From Sphingobacteriia bacterium (GTDB lineage: Bacteria > Bacteroidota > Bacteroidia > B-17B0 > Aurantibacillaceae), in NCBI GenBank assembly GCA_009927275.1, contig RFNG01000119.1:1-47779 (forward strand): a stretch of DNA of 47,779 nucleotides. Reading direction: 5' to 3'. Positions 9,369 to 18,165 of the stretch are shown here, piece after piece. The notes beneath the pieces are model-generated. The model had not been told where the DNA came from. It saw only the letters and a program-made list of their open reading frames with translations, and did no database searches. Every line of letters starts with the position of its first letter. The first letter of the stretch is position 1. The position numbers were made by a program, and so were the translations under genes.

Positions 9369-10699
9369 ATGAAACGGTTTATAGATACCATACGAAACAT
9401 TTGGACCATTGAAGAGTTGCGTAACCGCATTCTTCTCACAATATTAATGGTTTCCATTTACCGTCTGGGATCCTATGTGGTTCTTCCTGGCGTTAATATT
9501 GACGTTTTAAAAGCCTCTGCATCCAGTCAATCGGGTGGTATTGTGGGCTTAATCAATATGTTTTCGGGCGGTGCTTTTTTAAGAGCATCAATTTTTGGAC
9601 TTGGCATAATGCCCTATATCACGGCGTCCATTATTATTCAGCTTTTGGGAATGGCCGTACCATATTTTCAAAAACTGCAACGCGAAGGTGAAAGTGGACG
9701 TAAAAAAATTAACCAATATACACGGTTATTAACTATTGCGGTAACAGCCGTTCAGGCACCTGGATACATCGCATCTATAAAGTCTGGTGCCCCAAATGCA
9801 TTTTTTAGAATCCTCAACACTTTGGTGGATTCAATCTATTTTTATTTTAGTTGCAGGCACCATGTTTGTTATGTGGTTAGGTGAGCGTATCACAGATAAA
9901 GGCCTGGGCAATGGTATTTCATTGATAATTATGATTGGTATTATTTCCCGCTTACCTTTTGCGTTTTTATCAGAATTAAAATCCAGAATGTCGGGTAACG
10001 GTGGTTTAATTATTTTTTTAATTGAAATTGTTTTTCTGCTATTGGTAATAATAAGCTGTATTTTACTTGTACAAGGAACGCGAAAAATTCCGGTGCAGTT
10101 TGCTAAAAAAAATTGTAGGAAACAAGCAATACGGAGGTGTACGTCAGTACATCCCGCTAAAGGTAAATGCCGTGGGCGTAATGCCAATTATTTTTGCACA
10201 AGCTATTATGTTTATTCCGGCTGCAATTGCCGGTTTTTCTAACAGTTCAGGGGGTATTTTTACAGCCCGATACGGATTTTGGTACAATTTTATTTTTGCT
10301 GTACTTATTATCCTCTTCACATATTTCTATACTGCAATCATGGTAAATCCCAATCAATTGGCAGATGACATGAAACGCAATGGCGGCTTTATTCCGGGCA
10401 TTAAGCCTGGAAAGGCCACTGCAAAATTTATAGATGATATAATGAGTAAAATCACTTTTCCGGGTTCAGTATTTTTAGCACTTGTAGCCATAATGCCTGC
10501 ATTTGCGCAAAAAATTGGAGTCAACAGTGCTTTTGCAGATTTTTATGGCGGCACATCCCTGCTCATTTTGGTAGGTGTTGTACTTGATACATTACAGCAA
10601 ATAGAAACCTATTTATTAAACCGTCATTATGATGGATTAATGAAAACCGGACGTATAAAAGGACGTGGCACTAACGCCATGATGGTACAACAAGGCTAA
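9369..10699 (+). CDS. secY: Protein translocase subunit SecY, frame broken twice
   Basis: SecY is the pore of the Sec translocon in the inner membrane. Three overlapping frames together give a complete SecY of 442 aa once one base is removed at each of two places. The first break is at the T6 run 9801-9806: without one T the protein runs [13 protein letters not shown] and on to [17 protein letters not shown]. The second is at the A8 run 10105-10112: without one A it runs [19 protein letters not shown]. Hydrophobic helices and the FNNS-region equivalents continue to the normal end. Sequence is intact otherwise, so single-base sequencing or assembly errors are most likely; slippage at the runs is an alternative. 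Essential gene, between rplO and infA. Confidence 0.93.
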
Positions 10700-10701
10700 C
10701 A

Positions 10702-10920
10702 ATGGCAAAACAATCCAACATAGAAGTAGATGGCGTTATTATTGAAGCACTCAGTAATGCTATGTTTCGCGTTGAATTGGAAAACGGTCATATTGTTGTA
10801 GCCCATATATCTGGTAAAATGAGAATGAATTATATAAAAATATTACCCGGAGATAAGGTAAAGCTTGAAATGAGTCCCTATGATTTAACTAAAGCCCGAA
10901 TCTCTTTACGATATAAATAA
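10702..10920 (+). CDS. infA: Translation initiation factor IF-1
   Basis: IF-1 binds the A site of the 30S subunit during initiation. The 72-aa product is exactly family length: [22 protein letters not shown], then [27 protein letters not shown], an OB-fold protein. It follows secY by 2 nt and precedes rpmJ by 9 nt. Confidence 0.97.
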   Translation: MAKQSNIEVDGVIIEALSNAMFRVELENGHIVVAHISGKMRMNYIKILPGDKVKLEMSPYDLTKARISLRYK

Positions 10921-10929
10921 GTAATTGTC

Positions 10930-11046
10930 ATGAAAGTAAGAGCATCTATAAAGAAACGCAGCGCAGATTGTAAAATCGTACGCCGTAAAGGAAAACTTTA
11001 CGTGATTAACAAAAAGAATCCTAAATACAAACAACGACAGAAATAA
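10930..11046 (+). CDS. rpmJ: 50S ribosomal protein L36, zinc-free type
   Basis: This short gene encodes 38 aa, [21 protein letters not shown] and then [16 protein letters not shown]. Only one Cys is present instead of the CxxC...C/H zinc ligands, the form usual in Bacteroidota. It lies between infA and rpsM, its standard place, with 9-10 nt gaps. Confidence 0.95.
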   Translation: MKVRASIKKRSADCKIVRRKGKLYVINKKNPKYKQRQK

Positions 11047-11056
11047 GCAAAGTTAT

Positions 11057-11434
11057 ATGGCACGTATTGCAGGTATAGATTTACCAAAAAACAAAAGGGG
11101 AGTTATTGGACTTACCTATATTTTCGGAATCGGTAAAAGCCGGGCTTCAAAAATATTAAATGAGGCCGGTATCCACGAAGATAAAAAGGTTAACGAATGG
11201 ACGGATCAAGAGCAAAATGCTATTCGTACATTAATTAATACGCAATTTAAAGTTGAAGGTGCGTTGCGTTCAGAGATTCAATTAAATATAAAACGTTTAA
11301 CGGATATCAATAGCTTCAGGGGTATTCGTCACCGTTCATCATTGCCGGTTCGCGGTCAACGCACCAAAACCAATGCACGTACGCGTAAGGGCAAGCGTAA
11401 AACAATTGCTAACAAGAAAATGGCAACCAAATAA
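11057..11434 (+). CDS. rpsM: 30S ribosomal protein S13
   Basis: S13 is a 30S head protein contacting the P-site tRNA and bridging to the 50S. The 125-aa product has [15 protein letters not shown], a helix-hairpin region ending in [12 protein letters not shown], and a basic tail with [24 protein letters not shown]. It is the first gene of the alpha part. Confidence 0.97.
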   Translation: MARIAGIDLPKNKRGVIGLTYIFGIGKSRASKILNEAGIHEDKKVNEWTDQEQNAIRTLINTQFKVEGALRSEIQLNIKRLTDINSFRGIRHRSSLPVRGQRTKTNARTRKGKRKTIANKKMATK

Positions 11435-11449
11435 TTTTTTTAAGAAACT

Positions 11450-11866
11450 ATGGCTAAACAGCAAACCAGCGCAACAGCAGCAGCAAGTAAAACCAATACC
11501 CGCAAACGTACCGTTAAGGTTGAGTCTGCTGGTCAGGCGCATATTAATGCTACATTTAATAATATCATTATTTCCATGACGAATGCCACAGGTCAGGTTA
11601 TATCATGGAGTAGTGCCGGTAAAATGGGTTTCCGGGGGTCTAAAAAAAATACACCTTACGCTGCCCAAATGGCAGCACAAGATTGCGCAAAAGTCGCATT
11701 TGATTACGGCTTGCGTAAAGTAAAAGTTTTTGTAAAGGGTCCTGGAGCTGGTCGAGAAAGCGCCATTCGTACTATTGCTTCGGCGGGTATTGAAGTTATG
11801 GAAATCCTTGATATTACACCCATGCCGCATAACGGATGCCGTCCACCTAAACGTAGAAGAGTATAA
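11450..11866 (+). CDS. rpsK: 30S ribosomal protein S11
   Basis: S11 lies on the 30S platform near the E site. The 138-aa product has an Ala/Thr/Lys-rich N-terminal extension of about 20 residues, then [15 protein letters not shown] near residue 31, [14 protein letters not shown] near residue 101 and the C-terminal [18 protein letters not shown], all diagnostic. An 84-nt gap with a hairpin follows. Confidence 0.97.
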   Translation: MAKQQTSATAAASKTNTRKRTVKVESAGQAHINATFNNIIISMTNATGQVISWSSAGKMGFRGSKKNTPYAAQMAAQDCAKVAFDYGLRKVKVFVKGPGAGRESAIRTIASAGIEVMEILDITPMPHNGCRPPKRRRV

Positions 11867-11897
11867 TAAAAACGCCAGTCTGTTCATTCAGATTCGG

Positions 11898-11920
11898 AGT
11901 TGATTCAAAATGATTCAACT
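11898..11920 (+). promoter_or_regulatory. Hairpin in the rpsK-rpsD gap, possible rpsD leader element
   Basis: The 23-nt segment pairs as AGTTGA, a T-T mismatch, TCA, loop AAA, TGA, T, TCAACT: nine base pairs with one mismatch. It is 30 nt before rpsD. GATTC appears three times in 11891-11916. S4 controls its own operon in E. coli and B. subtilis, so a feedback site is plausible, but I do not recognise a known S4 leader. Confidence 0.45.
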
Positions 11921-11950
11921 TAAATAATAACAAAAAACCAATTATTTAAA

Positions 11951-12556
11951 ATGGCAAGATACACCGGTCCAAAAACCAAAATCGCAAGAAAATTCAGAGA
12001 ACCAATTTTTGGTCCTGATAAGTCCCTGGATAAAAAAAATTATCCTCCCGGACAACATGGTCAATCTAAAAAGCGTTCCAAACAATCGGAATATGCAATT
12101 CAGCTTCAGGAAAAACAAAAAGCTAAGTATACCTATGGTATCTTAGAACGTCAGTTTGCCCGTATTTTTGATATGGCTACCCGTTCACATGGTATTACCG
12201 GTGAGGTATTACTGCAGTTAATTGAAAGTCGTCTCGACAATGTGGTATATCGTATGGGTATTGCACCTACACGTCGTGCGGCGCGCCAGTTGGTATCGCA
12301 TGCACACATCAACGTAAATGGTAAAACCGTTAATATCCCCTCATTTATTTTAAAACCCGGGGATGTAGTTGCTGTACGTGAGCGCTCTCGTGCCATGGAA
12401 ATGATCACTTCAAACGTTCTAGCTGCTGTAAACAAATATCCGTGGATGGATTTTGATAAAGCCAGTATGAGCGGTACGTATATGAACCGTCCCGAACGTT
12501 CGCAGATACCTGAAAATATCCGTGAACAGCTCATCGTGGAATTGTATTCTAAATAA
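11951..12556 (+). CDS. rpsD: 30S ribosomal protein S4
   Basis: S4 nucleates assembly of the 30S body and controls the alpha operon in several bacteria. The 201-aa product starts [15 protein letters not shown], contains the S4 RNA-binding domain ([12 protein letters not shown], then [20 protein letters not shown] near residues 108-127) and ends in [12 protein letters not shown]. It has the long intergenic region with a hairpin upstream. Confidence 0.97.
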   Translation: MARYTGPKTKIARKFREPIFGPDKSLDKKNYPPGQHGQSKKRSKQSEYAIQLQEKQKAKYTYGILERQFARIFDMATRSHGITGEVLLQLIESRLDNVVYRMGIAPTRRAARQLVSHAHINVNGKTVNIPSFILKPGDVVAVRERSRAMEMITSNVLAAVNKYPWMDFDKASMSGTYMNRPERSQIPENIREQLIVELYSK

Positions 12557-12588
12557 TCTTGGTATTAATTTTAAAAAAATAAACACAT

Positions 12589-13581
12589 ATGGCAATTTTA
12601 AACTTCGTAAAACCAGATAAAGTAGTAATGATTCACTCTTCAGACCGGAGTGGACAATTTGAGTTTCGTCCTTTGGAACCCGGATTCGGAACAACTATAG
12701 GAAACGCTCTACGTCGTATATTACTCTCTTCATTAGAAGGGTTTGCAATTACAAGTGTTCGTATTGAAGGCGTTGATCATGAGTTTTCAACCATAAAAGG
12801 GGTTGTTGAAGACGTAACGGAGATTGTTTTAAACCTAAAACAAGTGCGCTTCAAAAAACAACTTGATAACCATGAAGCAGAACGTGTTGTAATTAATTTT
12901 TCGGGTGCTGATAAATTTACCGCCGGTGATATTGGAAAATACATTAATGGTTTTCAAATTTTAAACCCTGAATTGGTAATTTTCAATTGCGAATCAAATG
13001 TTAAAATTAAAATTGAATTGCAGGTTGAAAAAGGTCGTGGCTACATTGCTGCTGAAGAAAATAAAACAAACAGTGCGCCTGCAGGAACCATTTTTACCGA
13101 CTCCATTTACACCCCTGTAAAAAATGTAAAATATACCGTTGAAAATTTCCGTGTAGAACAAAAAACAGATTACGAGCGACTTATTTTTGATATTCAAACC
13201 GACGGTTCCATTCATCCTAAAGACGCTTTAAAAGAAGCAGCCAAAATATTAATTTACCATTTCATGCTGTTTTCAGATGAAAAAATTACACTTGACTCTG
13301 AAGAAAAACGTAATGATGAAGAGTTTGATGAGTCAAGCCTGCACATGCGTCAGTTATTAAAAACTAAATTGGTAGACATGGATCTTTCGGTTCGGGCTTT
13401 AAACTGCTTAAAAGCAGCGGATGTTGAAACCTTAGGAGAACTTGTGTCATTCAATAAAAACGATCTTTTAAAGTTTAGAAACTTCGGTAAAAAATCACTT
13501 ACAGAGCTCGAAGATTTAGTACAGTCCAAAAATCTTCAGTTTGGCATGAATGTAGCAAAATATAAACTGGATAAGGATTAA
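12589..13581 (+). CDS. rpoA: DNA-directed RNA polymerase alpha subunit
   Basis: The alpha dimer is the scaffold of RNA polymerase. The 330-aa product has the N-terminal domain with [28 protein letters not shown] near residues 24-51 and the C-terminal domain, which contacts UP elements and activators, with [19 protein letters not shown] near residues 268-286 and [13 protein letters not shown]. Length is normal. It precedes rplQ by 11 nt. Confidence 0.98.
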   Translation: MAILNFVKPDKVVMIHSSDRSGQFEFRPLEPGFGTTIGNALRRILLSSLEGFAITSVRIEGVDHEFSTIKGVVEDVTEIVLNLKQVRFKKQLDNHEAERVVINFSGADKFTAGDIGKYINGFQILNPELVIFNCESNVKIKIELQVEKGRGYIAAEENKTNSAPAGTIFTDSIYTPVKNVKYTVENFRVEQKTDYERLIFDIQTDGSIHPKDALKEAAKILIYHFMLFSDEKITLDSEEKRNDEEFDESSLHMRQLLKTKLVDMDLSVRALNCLKAADVETLGELVSFNKNDLLKFRNFGKKSLTELEDLVQSKNLQFGMNVAKYKLDKD

Positions 13582-13592
13582 TTTATAATATC

Positions 13593-14087
13593 ATGAGACA
13601 CGGAGATAAAGTAAATAATTTAGGTAGAACTGCTTCGCATCGAAAAGCATTGATGATGAACCTGGCCTGCGCATTAATTGAAAACAAGCGTATTTTTACA
13701 ACCCTGGCTAAAGCAAAAGCATTACGTACTTATGTTGAGCCTATCATTACACGCTCAAAATCCGATAGTACACACAGCCGTCGTATGGTATTTAGTTATT
13801 TAAAAAGTAAAGATGCCGTAAGTGCGTTATTTAAAGATATAGCTGGTAAAGTTGCCGAGCGTCAAGGCGGATATACCCGAATTATTAAAACCGGTAACCG
13901 TAAAGGCGATGCTGCTGAAATGGCCATGATTGAGCTTGTTGACTTTAATGAAATTTACCAGCCTAAAAAAGGTTCTGCAGCCACAAAAGCTAAAACCACA
14001 CGTCGCGGTCGTGCAAAGAAGTCTGTAAAACCGGTTGATTCAACACCAACGGCATCGGATGTAAACGAGGCACCAAAAGCCGACTAA
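13593..14087 (+). CDS. rplQ: 50S ribosomal protein L17
   Basis: L17 lies at the tunnel exit side of the 50S. The 164-aa product starts [24 protein letters not shown], then carries [24 protein letters not shown] near residue 90. Beyond about residue 125 it has a Lys/Ala-rich, then acidic, tail of about 40 residues, common in Bacteroidota L17. It is the last gene of the operon, followed by an intrinsic terminator. Confidence 0.96.
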   Translation: MRHGDKVNNLGRTASHRKALMMNLACALIENKRIFTTLAKAKALRTYVEPIITRSKSDSTHSRRMVFSYLKSKDAVSALFKDIAGKVAERQGGYTRIIKTGNRKGDAAEMAMIELVDFNEIYQPKKGSAATKAKTTRRGRAKKSVKPVDSTPTASDVNEAPKAD

Positions 14088-14103
14088 ATGTTATATTTTT
14101 TTT

Positions 14104-14136
14104 AAAAAGGCCGTGCATTTTTGTACGGCTTTTTTA
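14104..14136 (+). terminator. Intrinsic terminator of the ribosomal operon
   Basis: AAAAAG-GCCGTGC, loop ATTTTT, GTACGGC and then a T6 run. The 7-bp G/C-rich core contains one G-T pair, and the flanking A and T runs pair further. It starts 16 nt after the rplQ stop. The loop carries the TTTG of a likely promoter for the next gene. Confidence 0.8.
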
Positions 14137-14150
14137 ATTATGTATTTTTA
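14120..14150 (+). promoter_or_regulatory. Likely promoter of the 14155 lipoprotein gene
   Basis: TTTG at 14120-14123, a 19-nt spacer and TATTTTTA at 14143-14150 fit the Bacteroidota -33/-7 pattern, with A instead of G at the last -7 position. The -33 box lies in the terminator loop. Only 4 nt separate the -7 element from the ATG at 14155, implying a leaderless mRNA. Confidence 0.4.
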
Positions 14151-14154
14151 TATT

Positions 14155-15015
14155 ATGAAACACATTATAGCCACTGCTCGTATAATATTTATTTATGCCT
14201 TGTGTTATGCATGCAGTCCTTCAACTTCAACGCAATCTGAATCGTTAAACGACACTACTGCTGTATCTACTGAAAATTCTCGAGAAACAGATGTTCAGGA
14301 TACAACTAAATTTAAGTTTGATTTTGCAATTGCAAACATTCCGTCTCCTGCTCAGGTATTGATGCAAATGCACTCAAAAAATACAATATCTAATGATCTG
14401 TTACTAAAGACAGACCTGGTTGAAAAGTTTAATAATGAATTTGTTAAATCCTTGGCCATGGGGGTTTATAACATTGATTTTGCCTATTCTATTCAAACCA
14501 ATCAATCGCAAAATGTTTTAAATTACATGAAAGCCATAGCAGCTATGAGTATGAATTTGGGATTAAAAAATGCTTTAGATCAAATTTTAGGTCAGCGTGT
14601 TGAGCAAAATCTAAGTCAAAAAGATAGTTTGTTTTCAATTTTAGATGATGTTTTTTATAAAAGCGATGCTTTTTTAAAAACAAATAAACGTATGAAAGTA
14701 GCCTCTTTAATTTTTACTGGTAGTTGGATTGAGACCTTGTATTTAAATGGAATTGGAGGTCAGCAGGCAAATGATGAAGCATCTAAACTTTATGCCAAAA
14801 CATTATTATGGCAGCAACGATTTCATTTAGAAAACTTAATTCGCCTATTAAATGACTTTAAATCAGATCCTCAGGTTGCAGCCCTATGTACAGACTTAAA
14901 TTCCATTTTAGTGCAAATTCAGGCCGAAAAGCAAGCTGAAAACATACAGGATAAGCGTTTTGCCGAATTAATACAAGCCATATCTAATGTAAGAGCAAAA
15001 TTATTTAAAGTGTAA
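14155..15015 (+). CDS. Lipoprotein of unknown function
   Basis: I do not recognise the family. From the ATG at 14155 the product is 286 aa; the frame is open to 14113, but that start lies in the terminator. Residues 1-19 form a signal sequence ending in LCYAC, a likely lipobox with Cys19 as lipid site. A Ser/Thr-rich linker of about 25 residues follows. The rest is mostly predicted helix, with a conserved-looking block MGVYNIDFAYSIQTNQSQNV near residue 102. It overlaps the convergent DUF2400 gene by 11 bp. Probably cell-envelope located. Confidence 0.8.
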   Translation: MKHIIATARIIFIYALCYACSPSTSTQSESLNDTTAVSTENSRETDVQDTTKFKFDFAIANIPSPAQVLMQMHSKNTISNDLLLKTDLVEKFNNEFVKSLAMGVYNIDFAYSIQTNQSQNVLNYMKAIAAMSMNLGLKNALDQILGQRVEQNLSQKDSLFSILDDVFYKSDAFLKTNKRMKVASLIFTGSWIETLYLNGIGGQQANDEASKLYAKTLLWQQRFHLENLIRLLNDFKSDPQVAALCTDLNSILVQIQAEKQAENIQDKRFAELIQAISNVRAKLFKV

Positions 15016-15766
15016 AGCCTGCACCTATACAAAACAAGGCAGTATCGTATTTAACGGGATCTTCAGGATTAAGGGTTTTTAAAAAGGCGGTAATTTGTTT
15101 TACATGTTTCCAATGCGCTTGTTTTGAATTGATAATTTTAAGTTTATAGGCGGCCCTGCAAACATGAACATCCAGTGGAATCATTAAATTGCTGCAGGAT
15201 ACACCGGTCCACAATCCTAGATCGGTACCTCCTGCAGATGAACGAACCATCCATTTTAAAAATAAACACAATCGTTTAGCGGCTGCATTTTTATCTATAT
15301 TACTAATGTGTTTTTCCAATCGCGGATGTTTGTTTTCATGTAAAAATTCAAGTCTAAAAGCGCGTATTTGGTTTTCAAAATCAAGCGTTGAATCCTTACA
15401 AAAGGCTTTTTCAATACTGCCATGGCGTAACAGTAATTTTTGCAACTGAATAAAAGTATGATGCGCATCATTTACATTAAATGTGCGGTAGTAAAAGTTT
15501 TTTAAATGCTTTTGGTCTTTAATTTTATAATTAAGTACAAATTCGTAAGGGCAATGCCCCATCATGCCCATCCATGTTTTTGCAGTTGCGATTATGTTTT
15601 GCCGCTGCCCCCAACATATTAAAGCTGTTAAAAATGCACTAATTTCAGCATCGGCCGTTGATTTACAGAGCATTGGAATTTGAACAGGATCAGAAGCTGC
15701 AAATGCGCGGTTGCCATATTTTGTATCGTATGCATCTAAAATGGACTTTAGTTTTTTAATTTTCAT
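15005..15766 (-). CDS. DUF2400 / TIGR02757 family protein
   Basis: A 253-aa protein of the DUF2400 (TIGR02757) family, whose function is not established as far as I know. Residues 43-67 (SAFLTALICWGQRQNIIATAK) carry the family's helical block. The C-terminal third has IPLDVHVCRAAYKL (residues 196-209) followed by NPEDPVKYDTALFCIGAG, which resembles the catalytic-Asp segment and following helix of HhH-GPD DNA glycosylases (VDTHIFRV in E. coli Nth). The Lys-bearing hairpin of Nth is not evident. The gene is divergent from radC with 30 bp between starts. A DNA-repair role is inference. Confidence 0.85.
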   Translation of the reverse strand: MKIKKLKSILDAYDTKYGNRAFAASDPVQIPMLCKSTADAEISAFLTALICWGQRQNIIATAKTWMGMMGHCPYEFVLNYKIKDQKHLKNFYYRTFNVNDAHHTFIQLQKLLLRHGSIEKAFCKDSTLDFENQIRAFRLEFLHENKHPRLEKHISNIDKNAAAKRLCLFLKWMVRSSAGGTDLGLWTGVSCSNLMIPLDVHVCRAAYKLKIINSKQAHWKHVKQITAFLKTLNPEDPVKYDTALFCIGAGFTL

Positions 15767-15796
15767 AAATAAATTGTATTTTAGGATATATAGCTT

Positions 15797-16480
15797 ATGC
15801 CGGGTCTTAAAATTAAAGAATGGAACACTGCAGATCAGCCCCGTGAAAAATTAATTCGCTTTGGAGCGGGGCATTTAACAGATGCAGAACTATTGGCCAT
15901 ATTAATCAGCTCAGGAAGAGCAGGTGAATCGGCATTGGATATAGCTAAAAAAATAGTATCAAGTAAGCACTACAACACCATTTCAACCTGGCATAGCGCT
16001 AACTTTAAAGCATTTAACGGTATTGGAAATGCGCGGGCTTTAACATTACTGGCTGCAATTGAATGGAGTCGCAGAATACATCGCAATCGAGTACCTAAAA
16101 CCCAAATTAAGTCAAGCTATGATGCCTATGAAGTGTTTCGGCAGGTGTTATCAAATCCGGTACAGGAAGAGGCCTGGATGCTCTGTTTAGACCGCTCAAA
16201 CAGTATTGTGGCACAACGTTTTATAAGCAGGGGAGGTGTTTCAGCAACCATATTGGATATTCGTTTAATTTGCCGTTTTGCGCTTGAAACGTCCTCATCC
16301 GGGGTAGTAATTGCGCACAATCATCCTTCAGGGCAATTACAGCCGAGTGCTTCAGATATACAGGTTACTCAAAAAATTTGTACGGCCTTAGGCTATATTG
16401 ATATTAAACTTTTAGACCATCTTATTTTAACAGAAGATAAGTACCTTAGCTTTGCCGATAAAGGCCTTATTACATTTTAA
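15797..16480 (+). CDS. radC: RadC family JAB-domain protein
   Basis: The 227-aa product has an N-terminal helix-hairpin-helix (FNGIGNARALTLLAAIE, residues 73-89) and a C-terminal JAB/MPN metal-binding domain with E125, HNHPSG (His174 and His176) and Asp187. RadC proteins were named for DNA repair but their activity is not settled. Length is normal. It opens a cluster with 2-nt gap to wecB. A TATTTTAG element at 15777-15784 may be its -7 box. Its divergent neighbour also looks DNA-related. Confidence 0.93.
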   Translation: MPGLKIKEWNTADQPREKLIRFGAGHLTDAELLAILISSGRAGESALDIAKKIVSSKHYNTISTWHSANFKAFNGIGNARALTLLAAIEWSRRIHRNRVPKTQIKSSYDAYEVFRQVLSNPVQEEAWMLCLDRSNSIVAQRFISRGGVSATILDIRLICRFALETSSSGVVIAHNHPSGQLQPSASDIQVTQKICTALGYIDIKLLDHLILTEDKYLSFADKGLITF

Positions 16481-16482
16481 GC

Positions 16483-17628
16483 ATGATAAAATTACTTACG
16501 GTTATTGGTGCCCGTCCCCAAATTATAAAAGCAGCAGCTTTAAGCCGTGCGGTTCGCAAACATGCGCATCAAGTAACAGAGGCATTGCTGCATACGGGTC
16601 AGCATTATGATGCCAATATGAGCCAGGTTTTTTTTGATGAATTGCAAATACCGGCACCTACATTTCAATTGCAAACCGGTGGTGGTAGCCACGGGGAGCA
16701 AACCGCTCAAATGATTCAGGGTATTGAACGGGTTTTAAACGAATATAACCCACATGCTGTTGTGGTATATGGAGATACAAATTCTACACTGGCAGCGGCC
16801 ATTGCAGCTTCCAAATTACATATTACCCTAATTCATATTGAGGCCGGATTACGTTCGTTTAATAAAACCATGCCCGAGGAAGTTAATCGTATTTTATGCG
16901 ATCATGTGAGTACATTTATGTATGTACCCACGCATCAGGGTATAGATAACTTGGCGCGTGAAGGCTTTAATATTGATTATACAGGCATGCCCAGTCCAGA
17001 CAAGCCGCGTATTCGGCACACGGGTGATGTGATGTATGATAATTCAATGTATTTTGCAAAGCTAGCGCAAGCGCAATCTACCATATTAGTGCGCTTACAG
17101 CTTAAGCAAAACGCTTTTGTTTTAGCAACACTGCATCGAAATCAAAATACAGATTCAGCAGAACGATTAAGTTCAATTTTTAAAATGCTTTTGCATTTAG
17201 TGGAACGTAATGGTCAGCACGTAGTTTTACCGCTTCATCCCCGAACCCGTAAAATGATGCCACAGCTTTTAGATGCCGATCTGCAACATAAAATTGAATC
17301 TACAACTTCACTTATTATAATAGATCCGGTTTCATATTTGGATATGATACAATTAGAGCAGCATTGTAATTTAATTTGTACCGATAGTGGGGGCGTTCAA
17401 AAAGAGGCCTATTTTTTTAAAAAACCTTGTATAATTTTCCGACCTCAAACCGAATGGGTTGAGCTTATTGAACTTAAAAAAGCATTTATCGTAGATGCAG
17501 ATTTTAAGCGCTTTTGTGAGGTCTGTGCAGAACTTTCAGAGGACTCAAATCAGCACTGGCCTCAATTATATGGAAACGGACAAGCTGCTGAATACATACT
17601 TCAAGATTTTTTATCTGTCGTAGCATGA
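16483..17628 (+). CDS. wecB: UDP-N-acetylglucosamine 2-epimerase (non-hydrolysing)
   Basis: Converts UDP-GlcNAc to UDP-ManNAc for surface polysaccharides. The 381-aa product shows TVIGARPQIIKAAALSRAV at the start, GQHYDANMSQVFFDEL, the conserved HIEAGLRSFNKTMPEEVNR near residue 120, HRNQNTD, and the uridine-binding DSGGVQKEA near residue 306. No other polysaccharide genes are nearby, so its product is probably used by loci elsewhere. Its TGA overlaps the apt ATG (ATGA). Confidence 0.94.
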   Translation: MIKLLTVIGARPQIIKAAALSRAVRKHAHQVTEALLHTGQHYDANMSQVFFDELQIPAPTFQLQTGGGSHGEQTAQMIQGIERVLNEYNPHAVVVYGDTNSTLAAAIAASKLHITLIHIEAGLRSFNKTMPEEVNRILCDHVSTFMYVPTHQGIDNLAREGFNIDYTGMPSPDKPRIRHTGDVMYDNSMYFAKLAQAQSTILVRLQLKQNAFVLATLHRNQNTDSAERLSSIFKMLLHLVERNGQHVVLPLHPRTRKMMPQLLDADLQHKIESTTSLIIIDPVSYLDMIQLEQHCNLICTDSGGVQKEAYFFKKPCIIFRPQTEWVELIELKKAFIVDADFKRFCEVCAELSEDSNQHWPQLYGNGQAAEYILQDFLSVVA

Positions 17629-18164
17629 ACAGCCATTTACCCATTGATGTTGCAATCCGTAATGCATTGGTAAGCTATCCCAATTTTCCAAAACCCGGCA
17701 TTGTTTTTAAAGATATAAGTCCGGTATTTTCAAATCCCGAATTGGTTAAACGTATGGTAAGCCAAATTATAAAAACCTGGAAGACACCTCCCGATGTGGT
17801 TTTAGGAATTGAAAGCAGAGGCTTTTTACTGGGTTCTGTAATGGCTTACGAATGGAACAGGCCATTTATAATGGCGCGTAAAAAAGGTAAACTACCGGGG
17901 CCTGTATGGCAGCAATCTTACAATCTAGAATATAATACATCCGTATTAGAACTACAGCAAAACGCACTTAAACAAAATCAAAATGTACTTATTACAGACG
18001 ATGTTTTGGCTACAGGCGGTACAGCCTCAGCGGCAGCCCAATTAGTACTAAAATCGGGTGCGCGTATAATGGGGTTTCAATTTTTGTTAACACTTGAAAA
18101 CCTTAAGGGTTCAGAATTGTTACGTACTTTTAAGGCTCCTTATTTTGAACTAACACGTCTCTAA
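17625..18164 (+). CDS. apt: Adenine phosphoribosyltransferase
   Basis: Salvages adenine with PRPP to AMP in the cytoplasm. The 179-aa product has FPKPGIVFKDISPVF at residues 21-35, GIESRGFLLG at 61-70 and the PRPP-binding loop VLITDDVLATGGTA at residues 121-134. It overlaps wecB by 4 bp and is followed by acyl-CoA dehydrogenase after 1 nt. Confidence 0.96.
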   Translation: MNSHLPIDVAIRNALVSYPNFPKPGIVFKDISPVFSNPELVKRMVSQIIKTWKTPPDVVLGIESRGFLLGSVMAYEWNRPFIMARKKGKLPGPVWQQSYNLEYNTSVLELQQNALKQNQNVLITDDVLATGGTASAAAQLVLKSGARIMGFQFLLTLENLKGSELLRTFKAPYFELTRL

Positions 18165-18165
18165 A

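Noticed and set aside
9369-10699. Programmed ribosomal frameshifting in secY
   Set aside because: No slippery heptamer with downstream structure stands out, and two +1 sites in one gene are better explained by base-call errors.
11860-11868. TATAAT after rpsK resembling an E. coli -10 box
   Set aside because: It overlaps the rpsK stop, has no partner box, and the promoters in this organism follow TAnnTTTG.
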